In this document: positions 44,721 through 57,304 of the stretch, piece by piece
How positions within the stretch are numbered: the stretch's first letter is position 1
Layout of the letters: every line of letters begins with the position of its first letter
Origin: Unio delphinus
Lineage: Eukaryota > Mollusca > Bivalvia > Unionida > Unionidae
NCBI GenBank assembly: GCA_029339505.1
Contig: JAQISU010000026.1
Span: 3,360,001 to 3,424,000 of the forward strand
Length of the DNA: 64,000 nt
Direction: 5' to 3'
The notes under the pieces: generated by a model
The model's input: only the letters and a program-made list of their open reading frames with translations
Databases searched by the model: none
Told to the model about the DNA's origin: nothing
Program-made: the position numbers and the translations under genes

Positions 44721-47700
44721 CAACAGATCTATTGCCTGATAACTTGTCAATAGTAGCCAGATTAACAAAAAAACATTCTTTTTCTGCTACAGACTAAAAT
44801 TAGGGAACTCAATAATTCTTTGTCAGAATGGCTCTTACCAATGAAATGTGAAATTATTATATTGTATTAATGGTTTAAAGTGCAGTGGACAACAATTATT
44901 ATACAATCTATACACATACAGAGAATGTTCCAGATCTTTGCACAAGAGATGGATCATCATCTGTACCTTCCTGATGTCAGAGATATGCCACAATGAAATC
45001 CATGTCACATCATCCCCATACTTGTTGATGCAGCCTTGCAACACTTGAAATACAGCTTTCATTTCATATTTTGATGATGTGGAGAGTTGATTCAAAGACC
45101 CTGAATAATTATTCCCTCTGACTATAAGTTTGTACCACAACTGGATCTAACATATTAGCAAACATATAGGAGTGGGTCAGATGCATGTATGGGTACCCCA
45201 GTCAGGTATATGTCCAAATCAATCCACCAATACAAATCATGATAAATGTCTGGTCAAAAAGAATCTCAGCATTGTTTCCACCTTGTGAGAAGGAGAAACT
45301 AGAGGGCATATTTGATGCCTCTGAACAGACCAAGACCTATAGGGATGTTAGGAAATGTATAGCATTCATTAGCATACCTTGAATCAGGAATTAGTTCGGC
45401 ATGAGAGAGGGTAAAAGTGCATCCTGTGCCATGTTCCTTGTTCTGAGTGATAAGGAGTTGGGAGATGGGATCATCTGACTGCATTGGATAATGTTACACC
45501 TTAAGCCTTCCAAATGATGTGACCTGGTGAGGAGGTGATGACAAAATAAGAGCCACATCACCTATACTGTGTGGGTATTGTCCAGTAGCAAATGATGGCA
45601 TACAGAACTAATCATCCTGAGGTGGAAGGCCCACCATCCCATAAGGATTAGTTATTATAATTCAGGAGGGAGGGTTATCAAACCAAAGAAGTTGGTTCCA
45701 TAAAGTCCTGGGACCCTGGAGTTTTCTTCCTAAGAGTTATGCCTCTTTTTTAACCTCACCTTTTTTTGTTGGGGGCTGGGGTGAGTCTGTGGAGAATGAC
45801 TTCTGATGATGACAGGGATCGAACTTGTGGGAGGGAACCTTTCCATCTGCAGCTAATAGGTACAGCTGGAATCAGCATGTTTCCAGGTTTCAGAATGCCT
45901 TAATTTGTAAAGTATTTAATTTTGATTCAGCATTGAACCTTAAAGTTGAATGCACTGAGCATTAAGATTTTATCACATTTATACTGTGGGAGTCTTTGTG
46001 AAGGGTCACTTCGACTTTTATTCTTAATTTCTCTCTTGTAAGTGTTAAAACTTCAAAGGAGCCAGTGTTCTGACTCAATGAAATTGACTGAATATCTTAG
46101 CAAAGTTTTGAGAAGGAAACAGCTGAACTTCTGATCCATGTCAGATTGTCATTCTTCAAAGGGAAAAGTTATATAACATAATTCTGAGATCGTGACTGAC
46201 AAAAGAAAATATTATCTTAGGAAATGTTTGAGAAACCACTGCCTATGATTGGCCAGAGTAAAATTAAGACATACACCTTGGAAGCAATGTGAATTTAAAG
46301 TGACAACTGAAATTCTTTAGCTTCAAGTTCCTGAGAGAAGAGAAGTGTGGCTCCAAGGAATCCTAAAAAAAGAATAGTGCTTTCCTCATTGAACAAGAAA
46401 GGGACCAGGTGTCTGTGAGAAAGACAGGGTTTAGTGCTGGATGCACAAGTTCTAAAGTTAACAGTATTATTAGGTATACAATTTAAATTTCACATAATAT
46501 TCTATTTTTTGGTTGATTATTGTATGCAAATTTGTTTGATATGATTTGGTTCTGTATTATGTATTGCTTATTCAGTTTCATGGAAATGTGTTGCTACTAT
46601 AGTTGTTATGCAATTTATCTTATTCAATTTAATGGAAATGTGTTGATGCTACAATTGTTATGCAATTTATCTTTTTTATTTTACAGTTATTAGTTCATTG
46701 GTAGATTTGACTGCATGTAGCCCAAATTTTCATATGTGTAGGATTTCATAGGATTATATGAAATAAATATGAAATAATTTTCTTTGTCTTTTAGTACGAT
46801 AATCATAATCGTGAGTTAACAATAATTACCTAATTACATTTGATTTTGTAATGTTAAATAATCTTGTTGATTAAGGATCTGTGAAATTTAAGCAACAGTA
46901 ATTGAATATGAAGGAGCATATGGTAAATGTTTGATAGAGAGCTCACATGGTAATCTATGACCTATCGATGTGCAGCGAGGGCAAGGACTACCGTCGTTAG
47001 GTCTTACATAAATAGCTAGTGTGTTCTGAGTAATGTAAGTGAAGGAATTTTATGTATATCTAATAAGTGGAACATTCAGCAATTCAGGGATAATTTTGTT
47101 CTTTAAGGAAACATCTTTTCCAAGACAGACAGAGTGAGACTCGACAGTCCAAAGATGAAAGTCTTGGAAAAAAGAGATAGGACAAGTGAAGTCCAATAAG
47201 GAGAAGTGGCAAGTTCAGAGTAAAGAACTAGAAAGTCCAAGAAGGATGAGGCAGTTGGAATAGAACGGCTTGAGGAAATAGGAAATGTTGGAGCATGGTG
47301 AAGAGGAAGGTGATGCAATCAGTCATAGAAATTGTGCCCTTTTCACCACTCATTATGATGATAAAATAAATCCAAATTAGACACTGATATTAAATCAAGC
47401 TGATATACTTAATTTGAATCGAAACTACCACTATTAATTTGTCTGATTAAATTGTTTTTTTTCTTGTCTAAGGGGGATCGTGTTTTCAAATATTGGTCTG
47501 CCCAGTCCATTTTGCAAGGATCATTATAATACTATTTGTTCCATATATTATTGAACCAATGGTCACTGTGAAAAGCTTTCTGACTGGTCAAAAGTTGTAC
47601 TTGCCCAATGAATCTTTAACTGAAACTGATTGGAATATGCCTGCTTGCCAAACATGGCATTTTGAATTTTCAAACAGGACATGGACACAAAAATTTTGAA

Positions 47701-50700
47701 TATTGGTTCGAAAAATGAGTGGAAATGAGAATGGCATGTTGCAAAGTTGATGGGAATGTAATTTGTAAGATAAATTAACACCATGATTAACATTTTAGGA
47801 TTTTTGCCATAAAGATTTAAATTGTGGTAGTACTCAACACCAATGAAGAATTCACTACACCATTTTTATCCATGATATTATTTGGAAACAAACATTAATT
47901 ATCTTCAGATAAAAGAAAAGATATTTCAGCTCATAAGAAAATCACAGCCACCCATCACCTTCAAAATTAAATGGTCATTGTAACCATGCAGTAAATGATT
48001 TTGTTAGGTGTATCTTAAATATTGTAATCTAAAAGCTGTAACTAAGGCGGGATGATTTAGTTAGCTCTACAGCTGATACTGTGAAAGATGTTGTGCTGAC
48101 ATTAGGAGCCTGTTGTTAAAATTGGAAGTGTTGAGCCTGCAAGTTTCTATCTACACTAATGATACAATTGGCTGGGAAACATTAAGTGGATGCCAACACA
48201 GTCAATTATTAAAGAGGGACAGAAAAATAAAACTCTTATTCCACAATAGCGACTTGAGAAATTATGTAAAGTTCTGACAGAGAACAACTGCATTTCTTAA
48301 AATCATATAGTTACATGTTTAGGCTCTCATAAAGGGTAACAAGAAAAAGTGAAAACAACAAACTTTGTAAAATTTAATAAATAACTTATATCCCTAGAAA
48401 AACAAGGTAAAATAAGAAAAAAAAAATTACAATTTAAGAATAAAAAACCAAAACTAATCCTAGAATAATCCAAGATTTAAAAATTACAAGTCCTAGTAAT
48501 AAAATGTTCTAATAAATTTGAGTTCAAGTCCTGATGAAAATCCAAAATAGAAGGCAATGACTATGCTGTGGTAAGTGTAGTACTGATGTTGACAGTTCAT
48601 TGTTGAACCAAAGTAAACAATATTCTGGTGTTTGAATTCTGTAAATTTCAATAACTATCTTTGTCCAAGAATTAATTCCACACACAAGTATTTCCAACTA
48701 AAAATAATCTTTTAGAATCCAAATAATGTGAAGAAAAATTAAAATAAAACTTCAATTGGTCACAGCAACAAAAAAAACTCTGATAACCAAGTGTCTTAAA
48801 AGACCAACTAATATTATCTCGTTAAACATCACTATTAAAAACCATGTTCCTGCTTAAAACAATTCCAGTAAAACCAGAACTGTGAAATAACAATGCAGAA
48901 TTTTGAAAGAATTGTTACATCTTTCAAAACATTGTAGAAGCTATTTACATCTAAACTCAGGTACTGTATAGTTCAGCCTTGGTTTCACTCTATGAAATCC
49001 CACACTAAGAATGAATTTTAAAATTATTTAAAGTTGTTTACTCCAAATTGGTAAATCAAGGTTAGGAACTAGGTCAGCATTATGATACAAAGTTCTAAAA
49101 TTAGGTTTTCGAAAAACTAAACTGAATTTCTGGAAAATATAAAAGTATACAAAATTACATTACAATAGCATGTAATGGAATTTTAAAAAATAATAAAACA
49201 ATTTAAACTAAAAAACAAACAATTAAATCAAATATACATCATTCACATTCTTACAATAGAATACATACAATTTGCTCATTCAGAGATGATAGGAATAACT
49301 TAAACATGAAATATGCTATTTTAATCCAAACTTTTTCCAAAAATTTGGATTTGGCCTGAACATGTTTCCAAAAATTCTATTTAAACACCAAAAGACATGG
49401 CAAACAAGTGATTAAAGAAACATAAATATAATTATAAATATATTTCTAATTTTTATTTTGCGACTTTTGTAAAAAAAAATATTTTGTCACAAATAATGAA
49501 AACACTTTGATAATAACATTAATGTTACATGAAGATTCCTCAGGAATTTCCATACTGATGTAAAATACCGATGTATGGTACAGTGAAAAAGTACCATGGT
49601 ACGTACCACCATACCACTTCTGCTAGAGTTCGATAAATGTCGGCAGTTTATACAAGCAGACCGTAAGTCAGCATAGGATTAGTCTAGAAAGGTCTTCAGT
49701 GAATACTTTCTCTGAGGTCTGCTATGATTATTGATAAGCTAAGGTCAATCATTGCGTGGGAGCCAATGAGTCAGTCAGTCAGATAGTCTGCATGCAAAAC
49801 TATATCAGAATTAAATATGCAAAAGAAAATCCATATCCTTTGTTTAATTCTCCAAACTAGAGCACAGTGACATCAGATTAGGTGTAACAACCCATTATTT
49901 TCACAGTGACGTTTCACCATTCAGTTTTTGCAATGACATCATTCTGTTAAGACATATCTGATTTGATATGTCTTTCTTTTAATTTAATATTGTTTGTCAG
50001 TTTTATTTTTATATTTTTATTTTTCATTAGATGATATTGTAATGTAAATTTATTCACTAGAGATGAGATTTTTTCAGAAAATTTGTTGGCCTGAATTTTC
50101 TTTGGTAAGCAAGTAATGTTGATCTAGATCCTGACCTTGATTCAAGATTAGTGGAAGCCACCTAAACAGGTTTCATTTTTAGTTTAAAATGATTGTTGTC
50201 AAGGTCAAGATGGGACTAGTTCTTAGTTCTAAAACAGTTCTTAGTTCTTAGTTCTAAAACAGTTCTTATTCTTAAAGTAAAAATGTTTGATTTTTGTCCG
50301 GGTCATATATTAGGAGTACATGATATAAACAATCACATGACTCTTTTTTTCCCCCTTCATGATTTCGCAATTTGGGGATTTATTCAAAACTGCATATTAG
50401 AACATGATGTAATCTTTGTTCTAGTTTTATATTTTTAGTTTTGGGCTTTTACAAATGATGTTAAGTCATTTTCTCTTGTTGTAGCCAAGTTTTTGAATTC
50501 TTGGTAACACTAACAGTTCTGCAGTTCACTTGGGTTTTAAAGGATTTATTCATATCTCTGGAAATATTTGATGTGCTCATATGTAAATCTTGGATAAAGA
50601 CAGTTTAACAAAATCTTATTCAGATTTCCGACATTGGAGTGTTAAATCTTGTAATTTTACTAGGAACTAAAGATAAACACAAAACAGAATTCAGCATACA

Positions 50701-53369
50701 TCATTGTCTTCCATCTTGGATTTTCCAACAGGACTCAAACTTGAATCTATTGGAACATTTCAGTACTAAGCCTTTTGTAATTTAATTCATGGATTATTCT
50801 TGGGTGATTTTTTGGATTTGATTCTTAAAACTGTAAGTTTACTTTCTCCATTTTTACAATCTTTTCCCAGGGAAATAAATTATTTGTTAACTTTTACAAA
50901 GCTTGTTGTTTTCACTTTATCTGTGTATAATCCACTTTGACACTACTTCAAACAATGAAAACTGGCGACCATGCCAGCGGGATCAAAGAGTGAAATCGGC
51001 AACTACATGGTCTTTCCCTGCTTAAGTATGTTCATCCACGTGATGCAGGCAGTATTGCCATAAACATATACCGTAACAATGGAACTTGAATGTGAAAAAA
51101 ATGGAAAGATTTACACTGGAGATTTCAGTGACTGACTGGATACACCCACCCTGGGAGAAACCATCCCATGTGGGAGGTTCACATTTATATACAGTCACGC
51201 AGAACTGCATCGAGATCTAAATCACACCAATAAGACGTGTTATGTTCTGCTAACTTTGAAGTTTACCAATAAAATCATGACTTTCAAATTTTTTAAAACT
51301 GACACATCATTTAGAACATATTGTTACTAATAATATCTCTACTTAACATGAATTTGTTATGTTTTATCTGATAGGCTACTAAAAATATGTGCGCTTGGAA
51401 TTATCAAGGTCATCAAAATGTTGACTTGTATTGGTATCTATCAGATCTCCATGTAGAACTGTGGATACATTTACATACCCCACATCAAATGAGTTTTCCC
51501 CCAACTCTGAACAAAACCCTAATGTGGTTTTACATGTATTAAATATCTCTATTCCTCCTTTATGAGTTCAAAATAATTTTAGCAGTACACTGTACTGTGT
51601 TAATGGAATACACAAAAGAGGCAAATTTATCCACAAGTTTTATCTTATTTCATTTTAAAAATAAAAGCATGGACATAGAAAAATTACCTACATAAACCTC
51701 ACCCTTGATAACTCGTGCCCAACAGGGGTCCAAAATTGTAAGTTAGTTACTGAAGGACCTATTAAAAATTATGAAGGGATGCCATTCATTCTAGTCAAAG
51801 AGCACTGACCTACCACTGTATGTATGTTGAGCTAATATGCACACACAAACACAACTGGGCCGCTGACCTGCATAAACTGCAAGGTTTACAGCTAGTGAAC
51901 TGTGAAAGCCTTTAGAAGTGATGCTACAACAGCTAAGTTTCTGTGACAACTAACAAGATACCATACAAAACAAGGTCACAAATGGTCCCAAGGTCAACAT
52001 CCTTGAAATATAACTTGTCAGTCAATACTTTATGTTTATGAATATTTCATAGTTATGTCAAGATTTAAAGCATGGCTTGAAATGCACCCAAGATTGGAGA
52101 AAACTAAACCCTTGTAAATTATACAAATTGGTGTCTACCTTGCTAATTTAATGAAACTGGATGGTTTGTACCATACTGTACTCTCAGACAGCTTTCGAAA
52201 GATAAGTAAGGGACAGTAACTATGGCTATAGCATTTATCTCCAAATGAGTTTGTTAACTGCCAGAGAGTGCTGAAATCCTTGCACAGCAACCTTGTACAG
52301 AAATGCTAAGAAATTAAAGAACAAAAACATCTGAACTATGTATCCTTTGTTCTTGTTCCCAGCTGCAGCACTCAAGACACAAGAGAAATTATATAAAGCA
52401 ACTAAAAAATATGAAATCACTAAAAATGATTTCAGCTCCAGATTCTCCATCCAAAATATGGTCTGTGGAATGATTTGGGTTTTTTAAAATCAATAAAAAA
52501 TTAGAGAGTTTTAAAGTACTGTAAATTATTGAGTTTTCTGTATAAAATTTATTTATTTATCATTATTTTGTGAAATTTGCCCTGAAATTTGCTTGGAAGT
52601 AGAATGTTGTATTCAGTAAGTAGGGTTTAAGAAAATGGTTTACTTACTGGTCCTAAATCTATGTTCCTTTTGAGAATTAAGGAAATATCCACTTGCATGT
52701 GAATGCAGTTTAGACTCATTCTTATGTCCGATACACAATTTATTGGAAAAATTCAAAGATAAAGAGTAAATCAACATAGCAAAAAAAACTGGCTTACATA
52801 TCAAGGCCTAGCCCTAGATGTGTATCATATGGGGATTTGTCAGAGGGTTGTACAATATCTGTAATAAAATGCCAAATGCCTGATACCTTTTTTTTCTTCA
52901 AAAGTACACTTTACAAATTTGAAAAGAATGTGTGAGAAAAATGGATATGTAATAAATACAAAACCACATTAGGTCTTTGTTCAGAGTTGTGGGGAAAGAA
53001 ATCATATGATAAGACATAGGAACATGTATCTCAGACTGATAACCTCAACATCGTCTTACACTGTATCAATCTTCTTTCTGCCCACTTGGAACAAAACGCA
53101 TATGTAATTTTGTCTATTGATTTTATATGATGTCCAATAATAAACAGAGTAGGCATGACATTGGTCATTGGTCAATTCCATGACAGAAAAAGGATAGCAG
53201 TACATTAATGATTATGCATCAGATGCTAAGTACTACCTGTATTATCCTGGTAAATCTTTCATGCAAAACTTTTATTTTTGGTTGGATACTAAGAAATTAA
53301 ATTACACATTACCTGTTCAACTACTGTACTAATAAACTATCAGAAGCAATGCTGCTTAGTAATGCAATA
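44721..53369. other. Long intronic stretch, no supported feature
   Basis: About 8.6 kb. I checked both strands for the missing BK exons (S0 and S1 motifs) and for mobile-element proteins and saw none. Short frames (for example 44835-45140 minus, 45185-45382 plus, 47493-47699 plus, 51022-51210 minus) have no domain or splice context. Minor items: a small tandem repeat ttcttagttctaaaacag at 50217-50272, a palindrome gtaccatggtac near 49590 and a purine-rich patch at 47100-47320. Confidence 0.4.
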
Positions 53370-53373
53370 TTAA

Positions 53374-53806
53374 CCCTTTGAACCCAACAGGCCATTTTAC
53401 CGGCCGGTTGTAACGGTGTATATACCTGAAAGGCCGGTATACCGGCCTAGCTATCTACCATCATAACCCAACAGGCCGGTATACTGGCCTAGCTATCTAC
53501 CATCATAACCGGCCTGTGTTATGTTATTCGCTAGATAGTCAGTGAAATATAGATCTTGCATGAATCGTACAACATGAACAAAATTTCGAGACAGTTTGTT
53601 ACATAGTCATAGTAATAAAAAGCATTTTATAAGCATGTTTGAAAAGAGACAATTTGATATTTGCTGTTATATCATAGTGGATTATCATTCTAAGGCATAA
53701 TATTACTTTTATTTTGCAAAATTTTACTTTTTATAAAATTGTCAAAAATTGTCGGGGAGGCTCGGGTTAATGTGCCAAAATATGGGGGAGATTAGGGTTC
53801 AAAGGG
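53374..53806. mobile_element. piggyBac-type MITE, 433 bp
   Basis: Begins CCCTTTGAACCC and ends GGGTTCAAAGGG, perfect 12-bp inverted repeats. Both are flanked by TTAA (53370-53373 and 53807-53810), the target of piggyBac elements. Near the left end is a 42-bp tandem duplication holding the 18-bp perfect palindrome AGGCCGGTATACCGGCCT (53431-53448) and a one-mismatch copy (53473-53490). No coding content. Confidence 0.92.
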
Positions 53807-53810
53807 TTAA

Positions 53811-54883
53811 AGGTTTCACCTTATCAATAAGGGTTTTGCTTGTTTCAAATGGAATCGCATCACAATTAGTATTTCCAGTTCAGTACTCAGCAATGTAGTT
53901 CTAGTCTATTTTCTATTTTTAGAACACTTTTTCCTCTCTCATTTTGATGGTGATAGAAGAATTGTATTTATGCATTTTTGGTAGGGATTTGAAGGTAATT
54001 GTTTATTCTTGAGAATATGAGCTCAAAGAGTGGTTGTCTGTGTGTATTTCGGCGACAGTGCACAGTGAGGATGATTGCGGAAGTGAAATCTGTGTTCTGT
54101 TTACATGCTGCTGTTTACAGTGCATGTAGCCTTTTAAAAAAATGCAGGTGAGCTTTTGACACGAACTTCACTGTGAAAACATCTTTGAAGGTATTTTAGA
54201 TTAACCTATGATTTGTATTGATTGTGACACAGCTGAAAGGTCAGTACTGAGAAATATATGTAGAGAACATATTGTAAACTTAATTATGCTGTATGTCCAA
54301 ATGCGACACATCCATAATATTGGCCAAGTTTTCTCTCTTTCAGATTCTATGACCTTGACCTCTGACATTTTGATTCAATACTCATCAGCTGCCCTTGCCT
54401 CAAATGCAAGCAACTTACAAGTTTGATATATGATATGCTGAAGGGAACATGAGCTTTCATGCAAAAATTCAACTGAATCAACATCCAGATGGACAGATGG
54501 ATGGAAGGACAGACAGACATCATAACATTACACTCTGCTTTATGATAGATCTATAACATTATATACCCTAGGAATATTTATGATTTTACAATACATTGGA
54601 TAATGGCTATACAAAAATAATTTTTAAATCCCCTTTATAAACCAGCTGAAACTTCACTTTTATTCAAACAGAAATTGATTATAAACTAATTTGATAACAT
54701 TGCCTATTTATACAAAGTAAAATTCTTTTTAACGGTGTCTATCTTGCACCTTTTACAGAAATCTAATATCTTTATTTTTAATCTTAGAGTACTACATATT
54801 TTTAATTTATTTGGTAGGGTTTATCTTCCTGAAGCTTTTATTGGCAATTCTATATATTCACATTTTTAAAACATATAATCAAC
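53811..54883. other. Intronic sequence, nothing firm
   Basis: Contains a stretch near 54340-54560 (gaccttgacctctgacattt, gatggacagatggatggaag) that looks like a worn dispersed repeat. No coding signal; the 72-codon frame at 54208-54426 overlaps this stretch. Confidence 0.4.
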
Positions 54884-55020
54884 ATTATATAGCCAATATT
54901 GTGCTGACATATGTGTGTGTCTGCATGTGTGTGTATGTGCATCCCATTATATAGCCAATATTGTGCTGACATACGTGCGTGTCTGCATGTGTGTGTATGT
55001 GCATGTGTACATGTGTGTAT
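54884..55020. repeat. GT-rich duplication, about 67 bp twice
   Basis: The phrase tatagccaatattgtgctga, followed by tgtctgcatgtgtgtgtatg, occurs twice in tandem (54890 and 54951) and merges into a (GT)-rich run. It lies about 60 bases after the exon A donor on the gene strand. Confidence 0.88.
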
Positions 55021-55079
55021 GTATGTATGATTGTATGTATTACATGTAATATAAAAATACTTAAATTTGTAAAACTCAC

Positions 55080-55179
55080 CCTTATGAAAAAATATATCAT
55101 AAAGAAGACATTAAATGCCAGATCCACTTGTTGTGTTGTACTCTGTGCCCATGGAATACTTGACTCAACAACACATTCC
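55080..55179 (-). CDS. slo: BK channel exon A: end of S1-S2 loop and S2
   Basis: Exon of 100 bp: one base finishing a split codon, then 33 codons. The acceptor is tttctttag at 55180-55188 after a long pyrimidine tract; the donor is gtgagt at 55074-55079. The product reads ECVVESSIPWAQSTTQ (extracellular loop) and then QVDLAFNVFFMIYFFIR (S2), matching QIDLAFNxFFMxYFFIR of invertebrate Slo1. It joins exon B (FVAANDKLW) in phase 0. The loop part is poorly conserved in the family, as here. The preceding exon, which should carry S1, was not found between here and 64000. Confidence 0.94.
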
Positions 55180-55189
55180 CTAAAGAAAA

Positions 55190-57304
55190 AAAAAGAAAAC
55201 ATTTAAGTTTGCAAGAAAAATTCATGGAACCTTTGCTAAACAATCTTGTTTTTTTTTAAATTTATTCAACAAAACAAACCATAATTTTTCCACTTTCTAC
55301 AAAATGGCTGCATGGTTGATTGGTATTTCATTGCACAGTATCGGTGGGATTCAAAAACTGCAAGAAACCCTATGAGCATGTTCTGATGAAAAAGTCTCTT
55401 CCAAACAGCTTCCTCAATTGAGTAAGTAACAGGAAGCCTTTCCAAATCAGACTTCTCTGGACTACCTTAGAAAAAAATTAAGGATCATTTACTTCTGTCC
55501 TGATCTTAAATGAGAATTCTAAATTTTTCTACCAAGGCAAATGCTGAGTTACAAGTAACCAACAATTTGAAACATTTTACTTCATTTTACATTTACTGGT
55601 GCACAAGAAACTTTAATTGCATCTAAATAAAACCATACATCTCTTTGCACTTAGGGTGTATTAGTATTGAATACAGTAATTTTACACCAAACAGTGCACA
55701 TTAGCAAGGGGAGGGGTAGACCTTCCAAACAAATGACATCAACTTTTGGGTTACCCCCTCTCCCACAAAATTAGCCCCATTTTCATAGTCTGACATGATG
55801 AAAAATGCTAATTTCAGCCTAGCAATATTGACTCGATAATTATCCAAAGGCCATTTTTAGGCGTGTAAGAATGTTGATTGTACTTGTGGCAATGCTGATT
55901 TATTAATCTGAGCAAAAGGAAATGATTGAGACCAGGTTGATAGATGCTGAATATGTTCAATGACTTTCTTGGGTAATTGTTCTTTTTTTCAATTATGTGT
56001 GAACACCCCAACCCATGGACAATTGCCAAGTGTGAAACAAGATTTTAGAATAAAATTTTAGAGATTCTGAGGGCTGTACAGGCAGAATTTTAATTTTTTA
56101 ATCAAGCACACACACCCTCTAAGTGAACCCCTGCTTATCTGAGTTCAGGAGGGGCCCAGGCAACTAAGTCTTGTACACCTGGGTTAAATGTTATAATTTT
56201 ACAACTACCCATTTAACAATATTTCATCTTTCTTCAATGCATCACAAGAACTACCACCCATCACCTTTAACTATTGTTTGTAAAATGTGACAAAAGGTAA
56301 CATTTTCTGGTTGCATTGAGGTAAATTCTTTTATTTCACTGCTTTCTAAATTTATTGATGTAACAAGCTGTAGGTTTTTTGTGTGCTTCTGTTGATTTCA
56401 GCTCATTTTGTACTTTTGTTCTTTATTATTGCCTGTAAGTTTTTAGATCTGTTATCTTGTTTATCAGAGTTGATAACAGAATGTTGACCTATTGCACTGT
56501 AGTAAATAAATCTGTATAAGTAATAGTGTTTTATATTTTTGCTTCCTAGGATTGCCATACTGAATTTTAAGTAACCTGTATTAATGACAAATCCAATGGG
56601 TGGTTTTGTTCTTGCAGTGTCTTACAACTCTGGTTCTATATGCTATGTAATTAACGAATATTGGAAGGCATCTCAATTCATCAAGATCAATCTCTTTCTC
56701 AGCTTGCTCCATATATAAATTTCTCCTTTTCTAATATAACATTATTTTTCAGCACAGGAATGTCTGTTGAGATAATCCTTTGCATCTTTTATTCTGATGT
56801 CATCAGAAGCATTTTGTATCTTGTAATATCATTTAAGTGCTTTATGTTTTAATTCACCACTGTGTTCGTCACTTAACCCCAATTCCACATTTCATACATG
56901 GTTTCGGTCCAGTACTGTGATGTATAACACTGGCCATTTGATAACGACAGTAACCATGACAACATTTTTTAAAAAGGTTTTAACTAATCAGATTATGAGC
57001 CATCAACAAGTATTTTTGGCTCCTGTCGTATTAAATTATTTGGATAAAGTCAAATCAGAGAAATTACTTTTTCTATTTATATAGCAATGACTAAATTTAT
57101 TGTTACAGTATTTTAGTCTAACTTGAATAAAATCAACTTTCCAAAAGTAAAAAATTGCATAGAAATATTTACAGAAAGAAATAAATGAAATATTAATCAT
57201 AAGTGAAATTGAGAGATCATCAGCGATCAAATACGAGAAGAGTAGAGACAAGGTATGAAAATGAAAAATATTTGTGACTGAACACAACACACCACTAGAT
57301 TTGA
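55190..57304. other. Intronic sequence, nothing recognised
   Basis: About 2.1 kb upstream of exon A. No S0 or S1 exon (motifs such as GWMTEAKDWAG) was seen. Short frames at 55814-56029 and 56661-56852 are unsupported. Confidence 0.45.

Larger units (their letters stand above)
581..55179 (-). other. slo: BK (Slo1-type) potassium channel gene, partial, five exons
   Basis: This is the extent of the visible part of a large-conductance calcium- and voltage-gated potassium channel gene read from right to left. Exons A (55080-55179), B (36554-36665), C (29175-29326), D (13103-13273) and E (581-672) join into one open frame of 208 codons in the order S2, S3, S4, S5, pore, S6, linker. Intron phases are 0 (A/B), 1 (B/C), 0 (C/D) and 0 (D/E); exon E ends in phase 2. 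Introns are about 18.4, 7.2, 15.9 and 12.4 kb. In the known family such channels form plasma-membrane tetramers that repolarise excitable cells after voltage and calcium signals. The N-terminal S0/S1 part and the RCK gating ring are not in the window. Orthology to Slo1 rather than a duplicate is inferred from memory of the family. Confidence 0.95.

Noticed and set aside
44835..45382. Frames on both strands in a less AT-rich stretch, considered as a hidden exon cluster
   Set aside because: No splice context and no recognisable domain; the two strands are open over the same bases.
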